DNA of 55,963 bases from an uncultured Dehalococcoidia bacterium (GTDB lineage: Bacteria; Chloroflexota; Dehalococcoidia; Bin125): the NCBI GenBank assembly GCA_958295515.1, contig CATQGW010000006.1, forward strand, positions 1-55,963. The letters are read 5' to 3'. This document shows, piece by piece, positions 1 through 7,310 of the stretch (the stretch's first letter is position 1; every line of letters starts with the position of its first letter). A program made the position numbers and the translations under genes. The notes beneath the pieces were generated by a model. It made no database searches, was not told the DNA's origin, and worked only from the letters and a program-made list of their open reading frames with translations.

Positions 1-617
1 CCCCAGCGCGATTCGTCCAACTCGGGCGCCAGCAGCAGCTCGCGCACCCCGAGCCGCGAGAGCTCCGCGGCCAGCGGCGCGGCCAGCTCGGGCAGTTCCT
101 CCGCGCGCAGCTCGAGCGCATAGCACGCGCCCGTGCTCAGGTCCAGCGCCGCCAGCCCCAGCCGCCAGCCGCGCCTCACTCCGCGCGGACCGCCGCGCAG
201 ATCGCCGTGCGCATCGTCGTCGCGCAGCAGCGCCAGCGCCGCGCAGGCCGAGGGCTCGCCCGCCTCCAGCAGCGCCGGCTCCAGCGCCGTGCCCGGCGAG
301 ACCACCCGCACCACCCCGCGCCGCACCAACTCTCGCGTCGCGCGCGGATCCTCCAGCTGCTCGCAAATCGCCACCTGGTGCCCGCGCGCCACCAGCCGCG
401 CCAGATGCGACTCCACATGCGCCACCGGCACTCCCGCCAGCGGCGCGCGCACCCCGCCCCCGATCGGCTTCGAGGTCAGCGTGATCCCCAGCTCCGCCGC
501 CGTCAGCTTCGCATCCTCGTCGAACGTCTCATAGAAATCGCCCAGCCGAAAGAACAGGATCGCATCCGGATAGCGCCCCTTCTGCTCCAGATACTGCCGC
601 CGCATCGGCGTAGTCAC
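1..617 (-). CDS. mutS: DNA mismatch repair protein MutS, N-terminal part (C-terminus outside the window)
   Basis: About 205 residues of the mismatch-recognition subunit of DNA repair are visible; the rest lies beyond the left edge. The mismatch-binding domain I is clear: the segment ILFFRLGDFYE at residues 20-30 carries the Phe-x-Glu pair (F28, E30) that stacks on and contacts the mispaired base. The following AGVPVAHVESHLARLV and GHQVAICEQLEDP segments are typical of MutS domain I. I chose the GTG at 615-617 because a strong GGGGAGG Shine-Dalgarno sequence lies 8 bases upstream; an in-frame ATG at 603-605 is the alternative. The length and MutS1-type N-terminus separate it from the mutS2 gene at 33.4 kb. 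It is preceded by a 360-base repeat-filled gap, so it is probably transcribed alone. Confidence 0.95.
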   Translation of the reverse strand, partial: MTTPMRRQYLEQKGRYPDAILFFRLGDFYETFDEDAKLTAAELGITLTSKPIGGGVRAPLAGVPVAHVESHLARLVARGHQVAICEQLEDPRATRELVRRGVVRVVSPGTALEPALLEAGEPSACAALALLRDDDAHGDLRGGPRGVRRGWRLGLAALDLSTGACYALELRAEELPELAAPLAAELSRLGVRELLLAPELDESRW

Positions 618-770
618 GCCCCAACCTCCCCTTCAATCTCCCTCTATGCTACACGCTACCGTGTAAGCTCACACCGCGCCAAAGCGCACACACAGCTTAG
701 CAATTCCAAAGCGATCACCAAGCGCCAACGGTGGATAGAGCAAGCAATGAAAGGTCCGCGCCCCCCAACT

Positions 771-829
771 TCGTCATTCCCGCGCTCCATCTCCGTCATA
801 CCCGCGCTCCGCCGCGGGTATCTCGCCGT
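771..829 (+). repeat. Palindromic repeat with one extra left half
   Basis: A left half-copy (GTCATTCCCGCGCTCCATC) is followed by a complete copy in which ATACCCGCG and CGCGGGTAT form a hairpin, ending in the right flank TCTCGCCGT. The same organisation recurs at 6620, 9220, 12002, 25208 and 30987, always in this orientation. It lies downstream of nuoF and upstream of mutS. Confidence 0.85.
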
Positions 830-869
830 CACCTCCTCCAACCCCCGTCCAACCTTCAAACTCCCCCTC

Positions 870-960
870 TCCGTCATTCCCGCCTCCGAGCGGGAATCTC
901 CCTCGCGCCGCCTCCAAAGCCCCGCGGCAGATTCCCGCTCGGAGGCGGGAATGACGAAAA
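870..960. repeat. MITE-like element with 28-bp terminal inverted repeats
   Basis: The outer ends, CGTCATTCCCGCCTCCGAG... at 872 and its exact reverse complement ending at 956, form a perfect inverted repeat of about 28 bp. Each arm is itself a small hairpin (ATTCCCGC/GCGGGAAT). The roughly 34-bp interior, CTCGCGCCGCCTCCAAAGCC and onward, resembles the interior of the elements at 6812 and 35832. No coding capacity is seen. Together with the repeat at 771 it fills the gap between mutS and nuoF. Confidence 0.8.
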
Positions 961-981
961 CAGCAGGAACAGCAACAGCCC

Positions 982-2882
982 CTACACAGACTCCAACAGC
1001 GCCACGAACCGATCCTCCACCCGCACCGCCTGCGGCGCGACCTCCCGGCAGACATCGCAGCGGATGCACTTCGGATCATCAATCCGCCAGCCCGCAGGCT
1101 GCTCATCCTCGTCCTCCGACCCCCGCGCCACAATCGCGTCCGTCGGACAAAGCTCCGCCGCCTCATCAAGTTCGGGAGCTTCAGGGTCGCTGATGATGTA
1201 GCGAATCAACCCCGGCGCCACCCGCGCCGGATCCCGCTTCTCGTCGATCTGCGTGTCCAGCTCGTCGCGGAAATAGTTGACCAGCCCCCGCACCGCGTAC
1301 GGCGTGAACTGCCCATGCAGACAGTTCGCGTTCTGCAGCGTCCGATCCAGCACGCCGATCCGCTCCAGATCCTCGCGCCGCCCGCCCCCCTCCATCACCC
1401 GCCGCAGCAGCTCCACCAACCGCTGCGATCCGCCGTGGCAGGTCGTGCAGCGCCCGCACGACTCGTCCTCGCAGAACTCCGAGAAATAGAGCGTCAAATC
1501 CACCGCCGAGGCCCGCTCGTCAAACAGAATCAGCCCGCCCGAACCGAGCAGCACCCCCCGCTCCGTGAACGGCGGACGCTCCAGCGCCAAGCCCAAATCC
1601 GAAGCCGGCAGCAGCCCTCCCAGCGGCCCGCCGGGCTGGATGCCCTTCGGCGTATGCCCCGCCTCCGGACCGCCGCCCGCCTCCAGCAGCAGACGATCCA
1701 TCGGCAGACCGAACGCCACCTCCAGAATGCCCGGCCGCTGCAACGCGCCCGAGATGCTGAACATCTTGGTGCCCGGATCCGACTCCGTGCCGTGCTCGCG
1801 GTACCAGGCCGCGCCCCGCTCAATGATCAGCGGCACGTTTGCGTAAGTCTCCGTGTTGTTCACGTTCGAAGGCATGTCAAAGACGCCCCGCTGCGCGGGG
1901 AAGGGCGGGCGAATCTTGGGCATCCCCCGCAGCCCCTCCACCGACGCGATCAACCCCGTCTCCTCGCCGCAGACGTACGACCCCGCCCCCGCGTCACCTC
2001 CAGGTCGAACGCAAAATCGCTGTCCAGCACCGAGTCCCCCAGCAGCCCCCGCGCGCGCGCCTGGCTCAGCGCCAGCTCCATCCGCTCAATCGCCAGCGGA
2101 TACTCGTCGCGGATGTAGATGAAACCGTGCGAAGCCCCCGTCGCCCGCCCCGCGATCGCCATCCCCTCCACCACCAGATGCGGATCCGCCTCCATCAACA
2201 CCCGGTTCACGAACGCCCCCGGGTCGCCCTCGTCGGCGTTGCAGACCAGATACTTGGTCGGCCCCGGCGCGCCCAGCAGGAACTTCCACTTGCGCCCCGC
2301 CGGGAAGCCGCCGCCGCCGCGTCCGCCCACCCCCGCCGCCTCGACCAGATCGCAGATCGCGATCGGCTCCATCGTCAGCGCCCGATCCAGCGCCGCGTAC
2401 GCGCCGTCCGCGATCGCCTCCCCGATCCGCTCCGGATCAATCACTCCCATGCGCCGCATCAGCCGCCGCTCCTGCAGCGCCCAGAACGGCGTCTCCTCCA
2501 GACGCGGCGCGCCCGCCACGGCGCCGCCGCGCGAGCCGATCAGCCAACCCGCGGCGGCCTCCTGCGGCGCATCGCCCAGCGCCGCCGCCAGCCACGCCGC
2601 CGCGTCGGACGGCGCCACCGGCCCGTAGACCAGCGCCGCGCCCGCCCGCTCCACCTCCACCACCGGCTCCAGCCAGGACAACCCCAGCGTGCCCACCCGC
2701 ACCAGCTCGACATCGTGCCCGCCCGCCGCAATCGCCGCCTCCAGCGCCTCCCAGAGCAGGTCCGCGCCGGCCGCGATCGACGACGTGCTGAGGTCCACCC
2801 GCAGCAGCGGACGCTCCGGCGTCCGCCGCGGCGCGGCCTCCAGATCGGCCGCCTCCCGCAGCGCGTCGTACGCGGTGCTCAT
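982..2882 (-). CDS. NuoF/FdhB-like NADH-binding flavoprotein subunit, interrupted by one frameshift
   Basis: The two open frames, 1950-2882 and 982-1953, are the halves of one protein. The first has an N-terminal thioredoxin-like extension lacking cysteines (residues 28-100), the FMN/NADH motif GRGGGGFPAGRKW (187-199) and CNADEGDPGAF (214-224). The second begins exactly where the first fails and holds ESCGRCTTC, which binds a [4Fe-4S] cluster, then a C-terminal ferredoxin-like module (ELCPTDAI, then CIRCDVC) able to hold one more [4Fe-4S] cluster. One missing G in the run at 1986-1990 (C on the plus strand) would restore GAGSYVCGEET across the junction. Its start overlaps the nuoE stop (ATGA). 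The extra ferredoxin module suggests a formate dehydrogenase or NAD-linked hydrogenase partner rather than complex I itself; this is an inference. The break may be a sequence error. Confidence 0.88.
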
Positions 2883-3436
2883 CCCGCCCCCTCCCCGTGC
2901 TCGTCACCGCCGTAGACCGCCTCCGCATCCACGAAGGTCGCCGGCGCAATCTTGATCGGACGCTGCGGCCACTCCACCACATCCTCGCCGGCCCGAATGC
3001 GGCGCGCCAGCTTCACCGTCTCCACCATCGTCAGCGGCCCCACCACGCGCCCGTTCACCCAGATCATCGGCGCTCGCTCGCACGTCCCGTTGCACTGCCC
3101 CAGCCACATCCCCCACTCGTCGTCCGGCCCGTTCTCCCCCAACTGGCAGCCCAACTCCACCTCCAGAATGCGCCGCAGACGATCCCCGCCGACCACTCGA
3201 CAGGAGGGACCGGAGCACCACGTCACCAGCGTCTTGGGCGGCGGCGAGTGGCGGAACTCCGCGTAGAAAGTCGCCGCCCCGTAGACCTCCGCATCGGTCA
3301 TCCGCAGATGCCGCCCGATCAGCCGAATCGCGTCCTTCGAGACCCAGCCCAGCTGCTCCTGCGCCAGATGCAGCGCGCGCAGCAGCTCGCCCTTCGAGCG
3401 CGGCAACTGCTGCAACAGCCCGGCAAAGCGTTCCAT
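2879..3436 (-). CDS. NuoE/FdhG-like [2Fe-2S] thioredoxin-fold subunit
   Basis: This 185-residue protein is the [2Fe-2S] partner of the NADH-binding flavoprotein encoded just downstream, with which it overlaps by four bases (ATGA), implying translational coupling. The four cluster ligands are intact as WCSGPSC (C-x4-C) and QCNGTC (C-x3-C). An N-terminal helical part (residues 1-60, LLRALHLAQEQLGWVSKDAI) is standard for the family, including VYGAATFYAEF. No nuoG or formate dehydrogenase catalytic subunit lies alongside, so the larger complex cannot be named from this window. Length and motif spacing are normal for the family. Confidence 0.93.
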   Translation of the reverse strand: MERFAGLLQQLPRSKGELLRALHLAQEQLGWVSKDAIRLIGRHLRMTDAEVYGAATFYAEFRHSPPPKTLVTWCSGPSCRVVGGDRLRRILEVELGCQLGENGPDDEWGMWLGQCNGTCERAPMIWVNGRVVGPLTMVETVKLARRIRAGEDVVEWPQRPIKIAPATFVDAEAVYGGDEHGEGAG

Positions 3437-3566
3437 CAGCGTCCCCTCGGGCCGCGCGCCGCCCGCATGGCAGCGCGCTAGGCGCCGCTGCGCAGGCTAT
3501 CCGCGCCGCCCAATCCGTACAAGGGAGCGCCTCCGCGCGCCGCAGGTGAGCCGCCCGCCGCAGCGT

Positions 3567-3944
3567 TCAGCCGGCCAGCGGCTCCAGCCAGTAGGTGCGC
3601 CCCGCCGGCGGACCCGTAATGTGGTCGATCCGCAGCGCCAGCTCCGCCTGCTGCGGCGAACGCAGCACCACCTCCGGCTGATCCGCGTGGAACAGCGCCT
3701 CCAGCGCCCCGCGCGGCGCCACATCCGTGAGCCGCAGCGCGTAGGCCGCAGTGCCGCGCCGCCCCGTGTGGTCGGTCACCCGACCGCGCGCCAGCAGCGA
3801 GCCGCTCGGTGTCAGAATCGCGCAGCTGATCGGACGCTCCGCGCCGCGTTCGACCCGCGCCGCATTCGCCCCATTGCTGCGTTCGCGCTCCCGCCCCATG
3901 CCCGCCAGGGCGGGGGCTTCCCATTGTCCGACTGCCTGAACCAT
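3567..3944 (-). CDS. Conserved-looking hypothetical protein
   Basis: I do not recognise this 125-residue protein. Reading from the ATG at 3942-3944 gives a soluble sequence with an alternating strand-like pattern (SCAILTPSGSLLARGRVTDH) and no signal peptide, membrane segment or cysteine motif. A weak GAGAG lies upstream. An in-frame start at 4004 would extend it by 20 residues. It sits upstream of nuoE on the same strand with a gap of about 130 bases and may share its transcript. Coding is supported mainly by length and composition. Confidence 0.5.
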   Translation of the reverse strand: MVQAVGQWEAPALAGMGRERERSNGANAARVERGAERPISCAILTPSGSLLARGRVTDHTGRRGTAAYALRLTDVAPRGALEALFHADQPEVVLRSPQQAELALRIDHITGPPAGRTYWLEPLAG

Positions 3945-4024
3945 GTTCTCTCGCCCGCACCCGCCGCCCAATCCGACTTTGACCGAGCAGCAGCTGTCCG
4001 TCAAGTAGGGCGCTGGTTCGCGCT

Positions 4025-4552
4025 TCAGCGCCCAGCAGCCGCCAGCAGGCGGCTGAAGCGGTTGCCCTCGGTGTCGGTCCAGCCCTCAATCGCCGCGCGG
4101 TCGGCGGCCGGCAGCGCACCGCGCCAGCGCTCAAAACGCTGAACATTCTCGAGCCAAACGAAGCGGACGGTGCGGCGCGTGAAGAAGTCGATCGCGGCCT
4201 CGCGGTCGATCGAGCCGTCCGCGACGCCGATGCTGAAGTCATACAGCTCATCGTCGCCGACCAGCAGCATCGCCTCGTTTATGTCGAGAAAGTACTCGGC
4301 GGCCGTAAGCGCGAAGCGCTTGTTGCCGTCCACGAACGGGTGATTGCGATTGAGGTGGTAGTGCAGCACTGCGGCTTTCTGCTGCAACGTGCGGTGATGC
4401 CGCCAGCGCGGCTGCGCCAGCGCGCTGGACAGCATCCCCTGGCCTTCTTCCCCGCGCAGTTGGAACGCGGGCGAGCCGGGAAAGACGCGTCGGGTCAGTT
4501 CGGCAATGATCCAGCGCGCCTCGTCGTCATCGAGGTAGCGCAGCCGCGGCAT
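4025..4552 (-). CDS. doc: Doc/Fic-family toxin (death-on-curing type)
   Basis: This 175-residue protein carries the Fic-fold active-site motif HPFVDGNKRFA, matching HxFx(D/N)GNKR, within the sequence LHYHLNRNHPFVDGNKR. Doc toxins use this site to phosphorylate elongation factor Tu; other Fic proteins AMPylate targets. I chose the ATG at 4550-4552, 10 bases after the stop of the small upstream gene; an earlier in-frame ATG would overlap that gene. The C-terminal stretch after residue 110 (VRFVWLENVQRFERW) is not part of the core Doc domain. Gene order (small gene, then toxin) fits a toxin-antitoxin operon. No obvious Fic inhibitory motif is seen within the protein. Confidence 0.85.
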   Translation of the reverse strand: MPRLRYLDDDEARWIIAELTRRVFPGSPAFQLRGEEGQGMLSSALAQPRWRHHRTLQQKAAVLHYHLNRNHPFVDGNKRFALTAAEYFLDINEAMLLVGDDELYDFSIGVADGSIDREAAIDFFTRRTVRFVWLENVQRFERWRGALPAADRAAIEGWTDTEGNRFSRLLAAAGR

Positions 4553-4562
4553 GGCGCACGCC

Positions 4563-4754
4563 TCAGCTGTTGGCGAGGCGGAGCAGCACCCCCCGACGCC
4601 GCTCAATCACGAACGCAAGCGACTCATCGCTGCCGCGCCGCGCCGCGCTGCGTTCGCGCGGCTCCGGCGTCCACTTACGCTGCCGGTAGGTCGGGGCGCT
4701 CTCGGCGACGCGCTTCGTCTCGCGCTTCTCGGCGGGCATGGCAGGCTCTCGCAT
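4563..4754 (-). CDS. Small basic protein, candidate antitoxin of the Doc toxin
   Basis: This 63-residue, strongly charged protein (MPAEKRETKRVAESAPTY at its second methionine, then many Arg/Glu) ends 10 bases before the Doc start on the same strand. Position and size fit an antitoxin, but I do not recognise Phd, AbrB or ribbon-helix-helix motifs. Start could be 4754 or the ATG at 4739. The 130-base gap upstream, shared with the divergent SDR gene, would hold the promoter. The function is inferred from context only. Confidence 0.5.
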   Translation of the reverse strand: MREPAMPAEKRETKRVAESAPTYRQRKWTPEPRERSAARRGSDESLAFVIERRRGVLLRLANS

Positions 4755-4886
4755 TCCGTTCTTCTTCCGCCAAACTATCAGAACAAATCACCATCCAGCG
4801 CGTCTGCTCCGACGCTGCCGCGCGCCCTGTATCCTCACACTCGTAACCACTGCAACCCACATGACAGCTCCGAGGAGGACCACATC

Positions 4887-5837
4887 ATGGCAGACCGACT
4901 GGCCGGACAGGTAGCAATCGTGACCGGCGCAGGCCGCGGCATCGGACGCGGACACGCCCTCCTGCTCGCCGAAGAAGGCGCATCCGTGATCGTCAACGAC
5001 TACGGCGGCGGCTCCGGCGGCGAACTCGACGGCCAAGCCGGCCCCGCCGACGAAGTCGTCGCCGCCATCCGCGAGACTGGCGGCAACGCCGCCGCCAACT
5101 ACGACTCCGTCGCCGACATGGCCGCCGGCGAACGCATGGTGCAGCAGGCGCTCGACCAGTTCGGCCGGCTCGACATCCTGATCAACAACGCCGGCATCCT
5201 GCGCGACCGCATGGTCTTCAACATGACCGAAGAAGAGTGGGACGTCGTCGTCGATGTCCACCTCAAGGGACACTTCACCGTCACCAAGTTCGCCGCCCAG
5301 GTCTTCCGCCAGCAGCGCTCCGGGCGCATCGTCACCACCTCCTCCGAGTCCGGGCTGGGCAACATGGGCCAGGCCAACTACGCCGCCGCCAAAGAGGGCA
5401 TCGTCGGCCTCACCCGCACCCTCGCCCGCGACCTCGGCCGCTACGGCGTCACCGCCAACTCGATCCGCCCCCGCGCCGGCACCCGCCTCACCCTCACCGA
5501 AGAGCTGGCCGAAGCCCAGCGCCGCGCCCGCGAGGCCGGGCTCATCGCCGGCGACGCCGGCGACATCGAGTTCGGCGACAACCGCGAAGCCATGATGGCG
5601 CCCGAAAACGTCTCCCCCTTCGTCGTCTGGCTCTGCACCGACGCCGCCGCCAACATCAATGGACGCGACTTCCTCGTCTGGGGCAACGAAGTCGGCATGT
5701 ACTCCCTGCCCAAAGTCGAGGCCGCCGTCTACGCCCCCGGCGCCGCCTGGACGCTCGACGACCTCGACGCCGTCGCCCCGCAGTCGTTCCTGGGCAGCCA
5801 GAAGAACCTCTGGCCCGGCCAGGCCCCCAAAAGCTGA
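4887..5837 (+). CDS. Short-chain dehydrogenase/reductase (SDR family)
   Basis: This 316-residue protein has the Rossmann cofactor motif TGAGRGIG at residues 11-18, the structural NNAG motif, and the catalytic Ser-Tyr-Lys set in SSESGLGNMGQANYAAAK. It is longer than the usual 250-residue SDR. The extension between TANSIRPRAGTRLT and the C-terminal FLVWGNEVGMY, with VYAPGAAWTLDDL near the end, resembles the SDR domain of multifunctional 3-hydroxyacyl-CoA dehydrogenases. That fits the CoA-centred genes elsewhere in the window, but the substrate is not determined by sequence. The start is fixed by AGGAGG at 4873-4878. It is 12 bases upstream of the dienelactone hydrolase gene, so the two are probably co-transcribed. 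Confidence 0.92.
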   Translation: MADRLAGQVAIVTGAGRGIGRGHALLLAEEGASVIVNDYGGGSGGELDGQAGPADEVVAAIRETGGNAAANYDSVADMAAGERMVQQALDQFGRLDILINNAGILRDRMVFNMTEEEWDVVVDVHLKGHFTVTKFAAQVFRQQRSGRIVTTSSESGLGNMGQANYAAAKEGIVGLTRTLARDLGRYGVTANSIRPRAGTRLTLTEELAEAQRRAREAGLIAGDAGDIEFGDNREAMMAPENVSPFVVWLCTDAAANINGRDFLVWGNEVGMYSLPKVEAAVYAPGAAWTLDDLDAVAPQSFLGSQKNLWPGQAPKS

Positions 5838-5849
5838 GAAAGGACCACC

Positions 5850-6542
5850 ATGGCCATCCTGTCCTACGAATACATCGAGTTCGCCGCCAACGGCGGCAGC
5901 GCCGGCGGCTACCTCGCCCGCCCCGCCGAGGGCGGTCCGTTCCCCGGCGTCGTCGTGATCCAGGAGTGGTGGGGACTGAACCCCAACATCTGCGACATCG
6001 CCAACCGCATCGCCGCCGAAGGTTATGTCGCCCTCGCGCCCGACCTCTACCACGGCCAAATCACCGCCGAGCCCGACGAGGCGCAGAAAATCATGATGGG
6101 CGTGCAGGAGCCTCAGGCGCTGCAGGACATGAACGGCGCAGTCGCCGCGCTGCAAGCGCGCGACGATGTGCGCAGCGACCGCATCGGCGTCACCGGCTTC
6201 TGCCTCGGCGGCGGCATGTCCCTGCTGCTCGCCATGCACAACCCCGCCGTGACCGCCGCCGCCCCCTTCTACGGCATCCCCGGCGAGGGCATGGCCGCCG
6301 CCGACGGCATCACCGGCGCCGTGCTCGGCGTCTTCGCCGGCAAGGACGACTGGGTCAACGCCGAAGCCGTCGCCTCAATCCGCACCGCCCTCGAGCAACA
6401 CAACGTGCGCCACGAGCTGCACACCTACGACGCCGAACACGGCTTCTTCAACGACACCAGCCCCGACGTCTACCACCCCGAGGCCGCATCCGACGCCTGG
6501 CAAAAGCTAAAGGCATTCTTCGCCGCCGAGCTCCAGGCCTGA
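5850..6542 (+). CDS. Dienelactone hydrolase family protein
   Basis: This 230-residue alpha/beta hydrolase shows the full dienelactone hydrolase triad: nucleophile Cys in GFCLGGGMS, Asp in FAGKDDW, and His in AEHGFFND. The oxyanion region WWGLNPNICDIANRIA is also characteristic. The classical enzyme opens dienelactone to maleylacetate in chloroaromatic degradation, but many relatives hydrolyse other esters or lactones, so the substrate is open. AGAAAGGA precedes the ATG. It follows the SDR gene by 12 bases and ends at a repeat-rich gap, closing that operon. Confidence 0.93.
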   Translation: MAILSYEYIEFAANGGSAGGYLARPAEGGPFPGVVVIQEWWGLNPNICDIANRIAAEGYVALAPDLYHGQITAEPDEAQKIMMGVQEPQALQDMNGAVAALQARDDVRSDRIGVTGFCLGGGMSLLLAMHNPAVTAAAPFYGIPGEGMAAADGITGAVLGVFAGKDDWVNAEAVASIRTALEQHNVRHELHTYDAEHGFFNDTSPDVYHPEAASDAWQKLKAFFAAELQA

Positions 6543-6619
6543 GCAGCCCACCAGCAGAGCGAAGCAGCCCGACAGCGCGCCCAAGCGGTCCAACGCAGGA
6601 CCGCCAGCCTAGCCGTCCC

Positions 6620-6729
6620 CTCCGTCACACCCGCCAAAAAGATCCGTCATACCCGCGCACTCGCCCACTCCGCCATACCCGCCAAAAAAGATCCGTCATA
6701 CCCGCGCTCCGCCGCGGGTATCTCGCCGT
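6620..6729 (+). repeat. Palindromic repeat preceded by several left half-copies
   Basis: Left half-units starting TCCGTCA or TCCGCCA occur at about 6621, 6642, 6669 and 6691. Only the last continues through the hairpin CCCGCGCTCCGCCGCGGG to the right flank TATCTCGCCGT. It lies between the convergent ends of the dienelactone hydrolase gene and the small membrane protein gene, where it could also act as a bidirectional terminator hairpin. Confidence 0.8.
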
Positions 6730-6811
6730 GACCGGCACCCAGGCCGCATCCAACCTTCCGCACCTCTTTCCCCACCCCTCCCGTCTCCTCATCATTCCCG
6801 CCACCGTCTCC

Positions 6812-6875
6812 CCGTCATTCCCGCCCCCGAGCGGGAATCTCCCCCGCGCAACCTCCGAAGCCCCGCAATCCCGCC
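6812..6875. repeat. Partial MITE-like element
   Basis: The left arm (GTCATTCCCGC...GCGGGAATCT) and the interior CCCCGCGCAACCTCCGAAGC match the complete elements at 870 and 35832. The right arm has decayed to AATCCCGCCC and abuts the stop codon of the membrane protein gene at 6877. The gap between 6543 and 6876 holds only this and the repeat at 6620. Confidence 0.7.
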
Positions 6876-6876
6876 C

Positions 6877-7209
6877 CTACAACTCCAGCATCCCCGTCTC
6901 CCCATGCTCCTCCTCGTCATCCAACTCCTCATCCGCCCCCAGACCCACACCGATGTAGACGAAGCCCCCCGCCGCCAGACCGAGGAACAGCCCCGCCGCG
7001 ATGATGATCCACAACAGCCAGGCGTCGAAACCACCGTTCGCGCTGCTCAGATGCTGATTGCCCGCGCCCAGATTCACCAGAATCGCATGCACCGCGATCC
7101 CCACCACACCGCCCACGATCATCCCCGGCGCCAGCAGCGCCATCTGAATCATCGGCGGAGCGTCCTTCAACCACTGCGGCAACATGAACGACGGGACCAG
7201 CGGCGGCAT
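6877..7209 (-). CDS. Small two-helix membrane protein of unknown function
   Basis: This 110-residue protein has two hydrophobic segments, around residues 24-47 (MALLAPGMIVGGVVGIAVHA) and 66-90 (WLLWIIIAAGLFLGLAAGGF), separated by a polar loop. It ends in a very acidic tail with ELDDEEEHGET, probably cytoplasmic. I do not recognise a family. A good AGGGAGGATG sequence precedes the ATG at 7207-7209. It is divergent from the substrate-binding protein gene at 7311, with about 100 bases between the starts. Confidence 0.75.
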   Translation of the reverse strand: MPPLVPSFMLPQWLKDAPPMIQMALLAPGMIVGGVVGIAVHAILVNLGAGNQHLSSANGGFDAWLLWIIIAAGLFLGLAAGGFVYIGVGLGADEELDDEEEHGETGMLEL

Positions 7210-7310
7210 CGCATCCTCCCTGCTTGAACAACACAGCGAACGCCGTCAGTATCGCAACGACAGCGCCCACGCGCTACCCCATCACGCCACGCCCAACTAA
7301 GCTCACACCC

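Noticed and set aside
4788..6239. A 483-residue minus-strand frame opposite the SDR and dienelactone hydrolase genes
   Set aside because: Gly/Val/Asp-rich shadow without motifs; the plus-strand genes have good ribosome sites and complete active sites.
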